A stretch of DNA of 64,000 bases from Paenibacillus sp. E222 (GCF_013401555.1 NZ_CP058552.1:558001-622000); one strand, 5' to 3'. Counted from the first letter of the stretch, positions 53,867-63,081 are shown. Notes: generated from the letters alone by a model not told the origin. Program-made: numbers and translations.

Positions 53867-54625
53867 ATGTCACGTAACAATCCGTACAAGTGGTTAAACG
53901 CGATTGGGTTTATCGCTGTTATCGTAGTAAACTACCTTTCCAACGCGCTGCCGATCGGAGGCAGGACCAACAAGGAAGTATCGGATATGTACCCTGTATT
54001 GCTCACCCCTTCGGGCTATGCTTTCTCCATATGGGGACTGATCTATCTGCTGCTCGCTGGCTTTGTCATCTATCAATTCGTTCCCTCTTCGTGGAAAAGG
54101 GACTCCATTACCCGCCTCGGTTACTGGTTTCTGGCAAGTTGTGCCTTTAATGTAGCGTGGATCTTTGCTTTTCAAAATCTCAAAATCGGTCTCGCCTTAG
54201 TCGTCATCGTCCTGCTTCTGCTCACCCTTATCATGTTGTATGTAAAAACGCGTGCAATCACCCTTCCTACAACTGCCGAAATCTGGCTTGTGAAGCTGCC
54301 GTTCAGCATATATCTTGGATGGGTTAGCGTGGCAACCATTATCAATGCGGCTGTATTATTATATAAAATTGGCTGGGATGGCTTTGGACTCAGTGAAACT
54401 ACCTGGACCATCATCATGTTAATTGTAGGCCTGGTGCTGGCTGTACTGGTGAGCTTTCCTTACCGGGATAGTGTATACCCACTTGTCTTTACATGGGCAT
54501 ACATTGCCATCGCACTCAAACAAAAAGACGTCACCTCCGTGTATTATACGGCAATTATCATTGCGATCGTACTGGCCATTTATGCGGTATGGCTGTTCTT
54601 CGCCCGTAATCAGGATCGGGATTAA
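53867..54625 (+). CDS. TspO/MBR-related tryptophan-rich sensory protein
   Basis: Integral membrane protein of 252 residues with about seven hydrophobic helices, of the Firmicute TspO-related 'tryptophan-rich sensory' group. It is larger than the five-helix TspO. Family marks: ANALPIGGRTNKEVSD (N-terminal loop), LLTPSGYAFSIWGLIYLLL, then ASCAFNVAWIFAFQNLKIGLAL, and LPFSIYLGWVSVATI. Start ATG 53867 follows CAAGGAGGAAACACA. Function is not established; TspO relatives bind porphyrins or sense light/stress. Monocistronic, ends at a strong terminator. Confidence 0.88.
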   Translation: MSRNNPYKWLNAIGFIAVIVVNYLSNALPIGGRTNKEVSDMYPVLLTPSGYAFSIWGLIYLLLAGFVIYQFVPSSWKRDSITRLGYWFLASCAFNVAWIFAFQNLKIGLALVVIVLLLLTLIMLYVKTRAITLPTTAEIWLVKLPFSIYLGWVSVATIINAAVLLYKIGWDGFGLSETTWTIIMLIVGLVLAVLVSFPYRDSVYPLVFTWAYIAIALKQKDVTSVYYTAIIIAIVLAIYAVWLFFARNQDRD

Positions 54626-54648
54626 TCCGGATCTGTTCATTTAAATTC

Positions 54649-54689
54649 AAAAAGCCGATTTCGGTCATATGACCCGAAATCGGCTTTTT
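54649..54689. terminator. Bidirectional terminator
   Basis: AAAAAGCCGATTTCGG (54649-54664) and CCGAAATCGGCTTTTT (54674-54689) form a near-perfect 16-bp stem between the converging TspO-like and RidA genes. Confidence 0.9.
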
Positions 54690-54724
54690 ATGTATCTTTC
54701 TTACTTGGCGGATATCAGTTTCCC

Positions 54725-55099
54725 CTATTTGAGGGCAATGACTTCAATTTCCACAAGTGCATCCTTCGGCAGACGAGCAACTTCAACTGCGCTGCGTGCC
54801 GGATAAGGCTGTTCGAAGAACGTGCTGTACACTTCGTTTACCGGAACAAAATCATTCATATCTTTCAGGAAAACCGTCGTTTTCACAACTTTGTCCATAC
54901 TCGTGCCTGCTGCTTCAAGGATGGCCTTCACATTGCTCAGGGACAAACGAGTCTGCTCCTGTACATCGGCTCCAAATTCCCCTGTTTGCGGGTTGAGGCC
55001 AAGCTGACCGGATGTATAGATGAAATCGCCTGCTTCAACAGCCTGACTGTATGGACCAATAGCGCCTGGCGCCTGATCGGTAGAGATTGGTTTTTTCAT
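54725..55099 (-). CDS. RidA family imine/enamine deaminase
   Basis: Canonical RidA of 124 residues that hydrolyses 2-aminoacrylate-type imines. MKKPISTDQAPGAIGPYSQAVEAGDFIYTSGQLGLNP-type N-terminus, the helix LSLSNVKAILEAAGTSMDKVVKTTVFLKDMNDF, and the active-site arginine in PARSAVEVARLPKDALVEIEVIA. Start at ATG 55099, after AAGGAG with nine bases of spacing; two upstream ATGs in frame precede that site. A second, more divergent RidA is at 21201. Confidence 0.92.
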   Translation of the reverse strand: MKKPISTDQAPGAIGPYSQAVEAGDFIYTSGQLGLNPQTGEFGADVQEQTRLSLSNVKAILEAAGTSMDKVVKTTVFLKDMNDFVPVNEVYSTFFEQPYPARSAVEVARLPKDALVEIEVIALK

Positions 55100-55247
55100 G
55101 GACGAGTTCTCCTTCATGTTCGCTGTCCTGCCGCCGCAAGGAGACAAGCCTCGAACTCATTTTTGAAGCTTATTATAACATGATCCCGCCCAGGCAAGAA
55201 ACGTCTATCCTTAGCTCTCATTCCGATATGGGCAAACCATGAATATC

Positions 55248-55934
55248 TCAGGACTCATCCAGTCCAAGCACATGAATAACATCATTGGAATAGACGTGGT
55301 TTCCATTGGTTTGAACAAGTGCAATGTTTATCATGGCCCGAGCTATGGTTGCAGCTTGGATTGCCCGGTATTTATCCACTCTGCCTTTCATCCAGCGATC
55401 CAGAAACGTCATGGCATGAGCTGCCAACTGCTCACCCAACCGTTTTTCTTTGCGATCTCCGAGGATTAACGACGGACGGAATATATGCAGTGAACGTAAA
55501 CCGATAGCCGATAACGCGTCTTCCATCTCTCCCTTGGTCCGACTATAAAATACCCGTGACCCGGCATCGGCTCCCATGGAAGAAATGACAAGCATCTGGG
55601 ATACACCTTGCTCCTTGGCAAGTTTGGCAGCTCTAACGGGGTAGTGAAAATCCACTTGCCGGAAGTTTTCCTGACTTCCGGCTTTTTTAATCGTTGTACC
55701 CAAGCAACAATATAAGTCATCAACATCGCGAAACAGATCTTTTTGCTCCTCAAGCTGTTCCCAATCCACGATGTGCTGCTCCAGCTTTGGATGCTCCAAT
55801 TCAAGCCGGCGTCTGACCAATACACGAATCCGGCCATAAGCCGGATTCTGAAGCAAGCTGCGTACCAATAGTCCACCCACAAGCCCAGTGGCTCCAATCA
55901 CAAGAGCTTGCCGTTCGTGATTCTCCAAGTACAT
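55248..55934 (-). CDS. NAD(P)H-binding Rossmann protein (oxidoreductase-like)
   Basis: Atypical SDR of about 228 residues. Nucleotide loop VIGATGLVGGLLVRSLL at the N-terminus, then VRAAKLAKEQGVSQMLVISSMGADAGSRVFYSRTKGEMEDAL, which contains the Ser and Y-x-x-x-K-like residues, and LHIFRPSLILGDRKEKRLGE. This is the HTATIP2/YbjT-like type, often involved in redox or lipid handling. The start is either ATG 55934, directly after GGAGGG, or a TTG at 55928 at better spacing. It lies 14 bp after the MFS gene on the same strand. Confidence 0.83.
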   Translation of the reverse strand: MYLENHERQALVIGATGLVGGLLVRSLLQNPAYGRIRVLVRRRLELEHPKLEQHIVDWEQLEEQKDLFRDVDDLYCCLGTTIKKAGSQENFRQVDFHYPVRAAKLAKEQGVSQMLVISSMGADAGSRVFYSRTKGEMEDALSAIGLRSLHIFRPSLILGDRKEKRLGEQLAAHAMTFLDRWMKGRVDKYRAIQAATIARAMINIALVQTNGNHVYSNDVIHVLGLDES

Positions 55935-55948
55935 CCCTCCACATCTCT

Positions 55949-57232
55949 CTATTTCAGAAGCACACGACGTCCAAGCGTAAACGTAAGAACCAGCATCGCT
56001 GCACCAACACCCACTTGGAATCCATAGGCGGAAACCCAATTCATCGCATCTGGCCAGGTTTCCATTCTCTCATATAACCAGCCACCAATCAGTGGTCCAA
56101 GAAACGAGGTCACTCCGGTCAGTGCCGAATACACAGCGACAAACATAGGTCTTTCGCTTTTCGGTGTATCCCCGATTGTGAAGTTAAAGGCAAGCTGGTT
56201 GAATCCACCCACACCAATACCGAGAAAAATATGGGATAAAAAAAGCGCTATCAAAACAGGCATAAACGACATCAATCCCCATGACAGACAGGAGAAGGCG
56301 ATGATCGGTAATGTCCAAAATAATAAGGTTTTGTTGCTGAATCTCGCGTTCAGATTGCCCCAGATATAGAATCCGGCCATCATGACGAGCGTCTGCACTA
56401 CAGTAATGATGGATACCGTCTGATAATTAATGTTAAGCAGGTCAAGCATTACATAGGAAAATAGTGGAACGATCAACGTCTGGATCAGTAACCAGGCCGC
56501 GAGGAACAGTGCAGCCTTCAGAAAGGAAGGATCCTGAAACGGCTTTTTGAACATCCCCCAAAAAACCTTTTCAGTTGAACGTTCAAACGGTACATCCGGA
56601 TAAAAGAAATAAATAACCGTATTGGCTATGGCGCAGATCCACACAGGAATGAACAGGATTAAGAAGCCAGTCTCTCCGGGGAAACGATCCAGAACGATGC
56701 CTCCCGCAAATAAGCATGCGCTTCCAAGTGCGTTCAGAATCGTGTTTCGGATTCCGAAATAACGCCCTCTCACCTTGGCAGGAACAATATCTCCAATCAA
56801 CGAGGTCCAGATCATCCCGCCAATCGTATTGGCTATGAATGCAACCGTATACACACCAATATAAATGCCTACCCACCACTCCTTGGGAAACAGGAACGGA
56901 ATGAGTCCCGTCGAACTCCACAGGATGCGATGCACCCCCACAAACAATATAAGCATGCGTTTGCGGCTGCGAATGCGCTGCATCCAGTAAGCCGCTCCAA
57001 TCTGGGCGATATTGACAAACGTTGTAATAGCGAGCACAAAGCCAATATGTCTTGACCCGGCCCCAAGGTACAGCAGAAATCCGGTTAAAAATGGGCCTCC
57101 CAGCAACGTCTGCAAAATAATTGCCGGTACACCCTCCCATGTTGCAATGGATAAATTCGTGCGTTGTGTCGAACCCTTGCGCCGTGGCTTGCCTACAAAC
57201 GGAGGAGGGTTAACGTTGACCGTCTTCTGTAT
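55949..57232 (-). CDS. MFS transporter, apparently starting at ATA
   Basis: Major facilitator of about 427 residues with twelve helices; typical pieces are GMIWTSLIGDIVPAKVRGRYFGIRN (motif A-like) and GFNQLAFNFTIGDTPKSERPMFVAVYSALTG. A TTG at 57115 would remove half of the first helix (NLSIATWEGVPAIILQTLLGG is read before and across it). Upstream, the frame is open to a TAG at about 57262, with no ATG, GTG, TTG or CTG. An AAGGAG site at 57242-57247 stands nine bases before an ATA codon at 57232, which gives MQKTVNVNPPPFV-G as N-terminus. I therefore propose ATA as start. The substrate is unknown. The NAD(P)-binding gene follows. Confidence 0.8.
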   Translation of the reverse strand: MQKTVNVNPPPFVGKPRRKGSTQRTNLSIATWEGVPAIILQTLLGGPFLTGFLLYLGAGSRHIGFVLAITTFVNIAQIGAAYWMQRIRSRKRMLILFVGVHRILWSSTGLIPFLFPKEWWVGIYIGVYTVAFIANTIGGMIWTSLIGDIVPAKVRGRYFGIRNTILNALGSACLFAGGIVLDRFPGETGFLILFIPVWICAIANTVIYFFYPDVPFERSTEKVFWGMFKKPFQDPSFLKAALFLAAWLLIQTLIVPLFSYVMLDLLNINYQTVSIITVVQTLVMMAGFYIWGNLNARFSNKTLLFWTLPIIAFSCLSWGLMSFMPVLIALFLSHIFLGIGVGGFNQLAFNFTIGDTPKSERPMFVAVYSALTGVTSFLGPLIGGWLYERMETWPDAMNWVSAYGFQVGVGAAMLVLTFTLGRRVLLK

Positions 57233-57314
57233 GGGGATACACTCCTTAGACCGGGTTTCATGTGCCGGTCGATGCTAGTTGTCACCCCAAATTCTACTCA
57301 CAGCGTGAAGGTTG

Positions 57315-58730
57315 TCAACTCATTTTTTCACGGTTCAACGGAAGGTAGAGATAGAAGGTACTACCCTTGCCTTCAGCGCTTTCAAGTTCGATCGATCCGT
57401 CCAGTAATCTCGCCAGATCCCTACTAATGGACAGGCCAAGTCCTGTACCCCCAAATTTCCGGGTGATGGACCCGTCAGCCTGTTGAAATGCTTCAAAAAT
57501 GGACTGATGTTTATCTTTGGCAATGCCAATTCCTGTATCTTGCACCGAAAAAACAATCCATTGACTCAGAATGCCTGACTTCTTGATTTGCTTGGTGCTC
57601 ACGGTCAGTGTGACCTTCCCCTTAACCGTAAACTTGATGGCATTGGACATGAGATTACGTAATATCTGCTGGACTCGCTGGGGATCAGACCAGAGGGTCT
57701 CTGGCAATCCTGGCTTTTTGACCAATTGCAGCTCTACTCCCTTTTTCTCAGCAACCAGCTGAAAGTGAGTCATGGCATCTTCCGTGAGTTGTGCAATACT
57801 GATATCCTCCAAGACAATATCCAGTCTGCCCGCCTCCACTTTGGACAGATCGAGAATGTCATTGATTAACGTTAGCAGCTCCTGACCCGAATGTTCAATC
57901 ATTGTGGCAAAACGTACGACATCTTCCTGCTCCATCGTATCACCATTCTCGCTGATCATCTGGGCAAAGTTAATAACACTGTTCAGCGGTGTTCGCAGTT
58001 CATGCGACATATTCGCCAGAAACTCCGATTTGTACTGGGAAGCAATACTCAGCTGCTTGGCGCGGTCTTCCAGCACAATCTGGGCTTTCTGCAACTCTTC
58101 TTTTTGGACAGACAACAAACGATTGGTGCTCTGGATGAGCAAAATCCGATTCTGTTCGTTCTGGAAATCTCGTAAAATAAAAGCAAAAATAAGACTAAGT
58201 AAAATGCCAACAGGAAGGGTATACGGCATAATATGAGAGAAAAAATATGTAGCCGGGATAACGCCGACGATAGCAATGTTCACACTATTGACCACATTTA
58301 CAATCAATATGACGATGATACCTTTAACAATTAGCCTGTAGTCACTGCGTCTCATCCATATATTTAACCCTGCACACAGCACACCCAAGATTGACATGTT
58401 GATCAGTGCAGCCACCGTAGCATCATTGATACCGAAAGTTAAACGGGTCAGTCCAATCCCAACACCAACAATAATAACGCTATAGGGTTGTCTGTACGTC
58501 AAAACGGCAACAATTAAAGGAACAAAGCGAAGATCGAAAACCACTTCATCATTAAGCTGAAATCCAAATACCGTGCTGATCCAGCCTGCAAAAATAAGCA
58601 CAAACAACGAACTGATCTGTTTTACTTGTGATGAAGCTCGTATTACGATGTATTTATAGAACACACTAGCAAGGTAAGCAATGGTAATGAGCATCCCCAT
58701 ATTTAATACGAACATTTTTGAAAATTGCAT
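57315..58730 (-). CDS. Orphan sensor histidine kinase with 5TM-5TMR_LYT sensor
   Basis: A 471-residue membrane kinase. Residues 1-190 hold about six hydrophobic helices of the 5TM-5TMR_LYT type (DLRFVPLIVAVLTYRQPYSVIIVGVGIGLTRL). A coiled coil (about 200-235) leads to the HisKA domain with the phospho-His in LANMSHELRTPLN, then HATPase_c: NLMSNAIKFT, VQDTGIGIAKD, GGTGLGLSISRDLARLL. There is no receiver domain and no response regulator gene beside it. LytS-type sensors use the 5TMR domain for wall or small-metabolite sensing. Start ATG near 58730 lacks a strong site (AGGAGTGAGTGA). Confidence 0.88.
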   Translation of the reverse strand: MQFSKMFVLNMGMLITIAYLASVFYKYIVIRASSQVKQISSLFVLIFAGWISTVFGFQLNDEVVFDLRFVPLIVAVLTYRQPYSVIIVGVGIGLTRLTFGINDATVAALINMSILGVLCAGLNIWMRRSDYRLIVKGIIVILIVNVVNSVNIAIVGVIPATYFFSHIMPYTLPVGILLSLIFAFILRDFQNEQNRILLIQSTNRLLSVQKEELQKAQIVLEDRAKQLSIASQYKSEFLANMSHELRTPLNSVINFAQMISENGDTMEQEDVVRFATMIEHSGQELLTLINDILDLSKVEAGRLDIVLEDISIAQLTEDAMTHFQLVAEKKGVELQLVKKPGLPETLWSDPQRVQQILRNLMSNAIKFTVKGKVTLTVSTKQIKKSGILSQWIVFSVQDTGIGIAKDKHQSIFEAFQQADGSITRKFGGTGLGLSISRDLARLLDGSIELESAEGKGSTFYLYLPLNREKMS

Positions 58731-58962
58731 TCACTCACTCCTGTTGTCGTGTATTCATTGACATAAAACCTATAGTTCGTATGCATCTCTATCATATCAT
58801 GCCCATTCAACCTTCGACATTGCTTCGTCGTCAAAAAAATGCACAAAAATACACAAATCAGGATTCAATTTGTGCGCCGAAAGTAGTAGAATATATTGTT
58901 GTTCGATTTTATTTGCTGTGATCCAGTTCCTTGCGGACCTGGATGAAAGGAGAAACGGTGTT

Positions 58963-59616
58963 GTGCACGTGTTAAAAAGCAAATCCTACTGGCTGTCGTT
59001 AAGCTTGATGCTTTCCTTGGCTGTCATGGGGATGTTCTATGATATTCTGAATAGTCCGGAACGTGGTTTCTATGTGCTGAATTCCCCGTTGGACCGGATC
59101 ATCCCTTATGTACCATCTATGTCCATACCCTATCTGGGTTGGTATCCGTTTGTCTTCGGTGTGCTGGCTTATTTATGCGCCAAGGATCGGCTCACTTATT
59201 ATCGCGTCCTGTTATCCATGAACATCTGTGTCTGGATCTGCTACCTGATCTACTTTAATTTTCAGACCATGGTGCCGCGTCCCGAGTTAACAGGTACAGG
59301 TCTCGGTGCATCTCTTCTTGGGTGGCTCTACAGCCAGGACCGTCCATATAATTGTTTTCCAAGTATTCATGCTCTTCATTCTTATCTGGTGATGCGTGCT
59401 GTTCTCTCCGTTCAGAGCATTCGCAAACAGGTTAAGGTGTTGGTTGCTGCCGGGGCAGCACTGATTATATTATCCACCTTGATGATTAAACAACATGTCA
59501 TCTATGACGCCCTTGGTGCGGTCGTACTGGGTGAATGCATTTTCACAATTATCACCGGGCTCTCGCTGCACCGTCGTCGCAGAAAAGAATCGAAGTGGAC
59601 AGAGGGGATCAGCTGA
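58963..59616 (+). CDS. PAP2-superfamily membrane phosphatase-like protein
   Basis: Integral membrane protein of about 217 residues with six helices. PAP2 motifs: a C1-like MVPRPELTG, the C2 motif in CFPSIHALHSYLV (P-S-x-H), and the C3 motif in KQHVIYDALGAVVLGE (H-x-x-x-D). Enzymes with these motifs remove phosphate from lipid phosphates or transfer head groups. The start is GTG 58963, behind AAAGGAG; the frame is open upstream but without a site. The last 8 bp overlap the end of the convergent HD-GYP gene. Confidence 0.82.
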   Translation: MHVLKSKSYWLSLSLMLSLAVMGMFYDILNSPERGFYVLNSPLDRIIPYVPSMSIPYLGWYPFVFGVLAYLCAKDRLTYYRVLLSMNICVWICYLIYFNFQTMVPRPELTGTGLGASLLGWLYSQDRPYNCFPSIHALHSYLVMRAVLSVQSIRKQVKVLVAAGAALIILSTLMIKQHVIYDALGAVVLGECIFTIITGLSLHRRRRKESKWTEGIS

Positions 59617-61132
59617 CCCCTCGCTCCGACGATTTCTGGAGATGCTGTTGTCGTCTCCATTCATCAATAAACAAGCTTGCAAAATAGGGATCCCACTGGG
59701 TCCCTTTTCCTTGTTCCAAAATAGATAGCGCTTTCTCATGACTCATCCCATTCCGGTACGGACGATCAGACGTCATGGCATCAAAAGCATCAGCCACGGC
59801 AATGATACGGCCAAATAGCGGAATCTCTTCGCCTGCTATGCCATCCGGATACCCTTTGCCATCATATCTTTCGTGATGAGACCTTACACCCGGCAGAAAA
59901 TCTGCCATCGCATCGATCGGTTCAATCTGTAACAAAATACTCTCTCCAAGAACGGGATGTGTGCGAATGATGGCAAATTCCTCATCGGTGAGTTTTCCAT
60001 CTTTCAATAACACTTCGTCGGGTATGCCGATCTTCCCGATATCATGCAGCAGTGCTGATTTGTATAACAAATCTGCTTGCTCTTCGTTCATGCCGCTCAG
60101 CTTGCCAATCATAAGGGAATACTCTGCCACCCGCATGGAATGACCGGCCGTATATTTATCCCTTGCGTCCAATGCAGCCGCCAAGGTGGAAAAATAACTT
60201 TGCAGCAACTGTCGATTGCGCTCCTGTCTCATCTCAAGCCGATTAATCATCATATTGAATCCGGAGATGAGTGCAGAAAATTCATCCGCGTAGAGATCAG
60301 GCGTTCTTCTGCCGAGGTCTCCCTCTTGAATTCGGTTCATCTCCTCCGTCAGCTCCGCAACTGGACCGCGAACATCCCGAATCAGCAGCCAGCTTCCCAC
60401 AAGGGCGAAGCCCCCGCCCAGCACAACGATAAGAATGGCCCACAGAGTATACTCTTTCGCAAACTCGCTATCCATATATTGAAGACGGATCGATGTAGCC
60501 AAGAAGAACAGAAATAATGGAAATAAACCGATCAGCGCCGTACTCAGCTGAAATTTACGCTGAATGGACACCAGAACACGTCCTCCGAGAGAGGGCTCCA
60601 TACCATGCTGTTCTTTACCTCTGCGGCGAACTTCCAGCAGCAGCGGTCTCACGGTTCGAACCGTCAGAAAATATTCAATCAGGGCATGCATCACGGCAAT
60701 CAATAAGGCACACGCAGCTGCAACGGCTACGTAGCCATAAGGAAACTCCAGCCATCCCGTGGAGATCATCCATAATGTCAATCCGGCAGCAGGCAGGGAA
60801 AAACCAAGCATATGCGGACCCAAAATACGATAAATCGTTTGTCCCGGAAACCGGTGAATCCTTTCATACATCTTCGTCAGTTCGGACTCTTCATGATGTT
60901 CGGCGGAAAAGAATTGCCGAATGGGGCCAAGTTGTGCCCAGAGCGTAATCAGTTCAGCAACAAGCATGAACAATAGTGAAATCAACACAATGAAAATGAG
61001 GCGTACAAATTGAATATTCGGTATTTGTAAGGTAGACACCATAACCACTGTACCTACCACAAAAACAGCCGCCATCGAACCGATAAGATAATTTCGTATC
61101 AGACGAAAGATAAATGAACGGTATACTTCCAC
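59609..61132 (-). CDS. HD-GYP domain protein (putative cyclic-di-GMP phosphodiesterase)
   Basis: A 507-residue membrane protein. Two N-terminal blocks of hydrophobic helices (about residues 12-65 and 105-160, plus 205-260) lead to a HAMP segment (LLIRDVRGPVAELTEEMNRIQEGDLGRR). The C-terminal HD-GYP domain has HDIGKIGIPDEVLLK, RTHPVLGE, HHERYDGKGYPDGIAGEEIPLFGRI and ADAFDAMTSDRPYR. All metal residues and the GYP triad are present, so activity is likely. Start GTG 61132 after GAGGGGTTGG. It is convergent with, and overlaps by 8 bp, the PAP2 gene; no terminator separates them. Confidence 0.9.
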   Translation of the reverse strand: MEVYRSFIFRLIRNYLIGSMAAVFVVGTVVMVSTLQIPNIQFVRLIFIVLISLLFMLVAELITLWAQLGPIRQFFSAEHHEESELTKMYERIHRFPGQTIYRILGPHMLGFSLPAAGLTLWMISTGWLEFPYGYVAVAAACALLIAVMHALIEYFLTVRTVRPLLLEVRRRGKEQHGMEPSLGGRVLVSIQRKFQLSTALIGLFPLFLFFLATSIRLQYMDSEFAKEYTLWAILIVVLGGGFALVGSWLLIRDVRGPVAELTEEMNRIQEGDLGRRTPDLYADEFSALISGFNMMINRLEMRQERNRQLLQSYFSTLAAALDARDKYTAGHSMRVAEYSLMIGKLSGMNEEQADLLYKSALLHDIGKIGIPDEVLLKDGKLTDEEFAIIRTHPVLGESILLQIEPIDAMADFLPGVRSHHERYDGKGYPDGIAGEEIPLFGRIIAVADAFDAMTSDRPYRNGMSHEKALSILEQGKGTQWDPYFASLFIDEWRRQQHLQKSSERGVS

Positions 61133-61324
61133 CCCAACCCCTCACTCTCTAGGTGTAAACCAGTTCTCCCCATTGATGCCACAGAGGGAGATCAAGGGTA
61201 CAGCCTCCTATTTGTTATCGGTCATTCGGACTTAAAAAATTAATTCATTTCACGGACGGGAAACCCCCATACTGGAATTAACTATGAATCGCTCATCTGC
61301 TTATATGTACGCGTACAACCATAC

Positions 61325-61354
61325 AAAAAAGACTGCCTCCCGTAGGAAACAGCC
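61325..61354 (-). terminator. Intrinsic terminator after the anti-sigma factor gene
   Basis: Minus-strand CTGTTTCC-TACG-GGAGGCAG, an 8-bp stem with G-U pairs, followed by TCTTTTTTG. It lies 20 bp after the stop codon of the anti-sigma factor gene. Confidence 0.75.
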
Positions 61355-61373
61355 TGATATGGCAAAACATTTC

Positions 61374-62354
61374 TTATCCTTTAATCTTGGCAGCCAGAAT
61401 CATTGTACCACGCGGCTCATCACCCATCGCATCCGGTTCAAGTGTGATCGCGACCGTGTCGTAGTCATTGACAGAGTCTAACGTGTAGTATACTGCTCCC
61501 GTTCCATTATGGCTCAGGAAGGTCCCCGCATTCTGAGGTGTATCACCCTTGATCAGCCACACCTGGAACGCCTCTTTGCCTTCCAGCGTAGGCAGGTTCT
61601 CCGCCTGTACGACCAGGTGAGTGCCTTTGCTGTCAATAACGATAGTAGCCAGTCCTTGGGCCACAATGTCCTGTGTCGCAGGACTAAGCTTGACGGCTTC
61701 GCCTGTCTGCATTCCCTGTGCAGGCTGCAGGGATGAAGCAAGCTGCTCTTGCAGCTGCGCATTCTGCGCCTGCGCCTGAGCAAGCTGCTCTTCCACTGTT
61801 GATGAGCCCGCAGCTTGCTGCTTCAGCGAATCGACCTGGCCTTGCAGCTGCCCGGCGTAGATGCCGAGCACAAGCGCCGCTGCCGCGAGGGCTGCGCTCG
61901 CTATGCGCCAGGCGCGGCTGCTGCGCGCACGCGCGCGCCCTTGAGGCTGCCACGGCTGTGCCTGTGCAGCCTCTTCTGCCCGGGCTGCAGGCACCGCCGT
62001 CTCCGGCGGCAAGCCTTGCCCGGGCTGCGCCGCTTCATGCTGCGGCGCAAGATCCTCCTGAAGCACCGCGGGTGCTTCAGGCTGCGCAGGAGCAGCCGCC
62101 GGCTTCGCTTCGGCGCTCTCCTGCGCGTGTCCGAGCACGTTGCCCAGCACACGTGCTCGCATGCCAGGCGGCGGTGCAACAGGTTCCGCCGCGAGTGGCA
62201 GGAAGCCTGTTACTTCCTGCAATTCCCTCACCTCCTGGCGACAAGACTCACAATGGGCCAAATGCGCTTCAAATGCTGCCACTTCCTCCGCTTCGAGTCC
62301 TCCCAGCACATACACCGGTGCCAGATCAGACCATTCCTCATGTCGTTCTATCAT
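61374..62354 (-). CDS. Anti-sigma factor, RskA type
   Basis: Membrane-bound antagonist of the co-transcribed sigma factor. Residues 1-55 form the zinc-binding anti-sigma domain, with the H-x-x-x-C-x-x-C motif in HLAHCESCRQEV. A long Ala/Pro/Gln/Glu-rich cytosolic linker follows, then one membrane helix (about 150-168, ASAALAAAALVLGIYAG), a short coiled coil (EEQLAQAQAQNAQLQEQLA) and an extracellular RskA-type domain (LVVQAENLPTLEGKEAFQVWLI). The linker region 61850-62160 is distinctly GC-rich. It overlaps the sigma gene by 4 bp, as usual for such pairs. Confidence 0.9.
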   Translation of the reverse strand: MIERHEEWSDLAPVYVLGGLEAEEVAAFEAHLAHCESCRQEVRELQEVTGFLPLAAEPVAPPPGMRARVLGNVLGHAQESAEAKPAAAPAQPEAPAVLQEDLAPQHEAAQPGQGLPPETAVPAARAEEAAQAQPWQPQGRARARSSRAWRIASAALAAAALVLGIYAGQLQGQVDSLKQQAAGSSTVEEQLAQAQAQNAQLQEQLASSLQPAQGMQTGEAVKLSPATQDIVAQGLATIVIDSKGTHLVVQAENLPTLEGKEAFQVWLIKGDTPQNAGTFLSHNGTGAVYYTLDSVNDYDTVAITLEPDAMGDEPRGTMILAAKIKG

Positions 62355-62947
62355 GGATGTATGCCCTCCCTTCCCGCGTCCGGATGCATTTCAGCATCGG
62401 CGAGCAGCTTCTGAAGCTGCCGCATCGCAAGCCTGACACGGCTCTTTACTGTACCCAGCGGAATCCCGAATCTGCTGGATACCTCTTGTTGGGTTAAACC
62501 TGCATAATAGATCGATTCAATGACCTGTTGCTGGTCACCATTCAACTGGGACAGGGCTTCCTTGATTCGGACACCTTCCCACTTGCGCTCTATTTCTTCT
62601 TCTGTATTTGTATGTTCATCGGCATAGGCCGCCAGTGTTTCGTTCTCCACTGAGGTTGTAGCTGCGCTTTTGGATTTTCGCCTCAGCATGTCCACTGCAA
62701 TGTTGCGCGTTATGGCGAACATCCACGTGGTCAGCTTCCCCTGTGAGGCCTCATATCGTTCAGCATTGTTCCAAACCCGCAGGAATAATTCCTGGACAGT
62801 CTCTTCTGCTGTCATTGGATCACCAACGATCCGATAAGCAAAAGAATACACCGCCCGCTCGTAGCGGTCATATAAAAGCTCCAGTGCAGAAGCATCTCGC
62901 TCTGCAATCTGCCGCATCAACCTGCTGTCCTCTATTGATTCAGTCAT
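62351..62947 (-). CDS. ECF sigma factor (SigK/RpoE-like)
   Basis: Extracytoplasmic-function sigma factor of 198 residues. Region 2: DASALELLYDRYERAVYSFAYRIVGDPMTAEETVQELFLRVWNNAERYE-type start, with TWMFAITRNIAVDMLRR. Region 4: LNGDQQQVIESIYYAGLTQQEVSSRFGIPLGTVKSRVRLAMRQL, a good helix-turn-helix. Followed by its RskA-type anti-sigma gene, so it responds to an envelope signal. Start ATG follows AAAGGGGCCCTCGC. A -10-like TATAAT lies on the minus strand at 62983-62978 without a clear -35. Confidence 0.92.
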   Translation of the reverse strand: MTESIEDSRLMRQIAERDASALELLYDRYERAVYSFAYRIVGDPMTAEETVQELFLRVWNNAERYEASQGKLTTWMFAITRNIAVDMLRRKSKSAATTSVENETLAAYADEHTNTEEEIERKWEGVRIKEALSQLNGDQQQVIESIYYAGLTQQEVSSRFGIPLGTVKSRVRLAMRQLQKLLADAEMHPDAGREGIHP

Positions 62948-63081
62948 GCGAGGGCCCCTTTCCGTGTCATCCCTCTTATTATAACCTACGCAGAATCATT
63001 TGAAGAGGATTACCTTATTGAAGAAAAACCTGAAGTGTTTTCGCAATTGTTTTCAAAAAAAAGCTTCTACCTTCCTTTTTA

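Noticed and set aside
56583..57140. 185-codon frame with an ATG overlapping the MFS gene in another frame
   Set aside because: It lies wholly inside the MFS coding region, is cysteine- and tryptophan-rich without hydrophobic periodicity and has no family resemblance, although its ATG-GGAGGG context first looked attractive.
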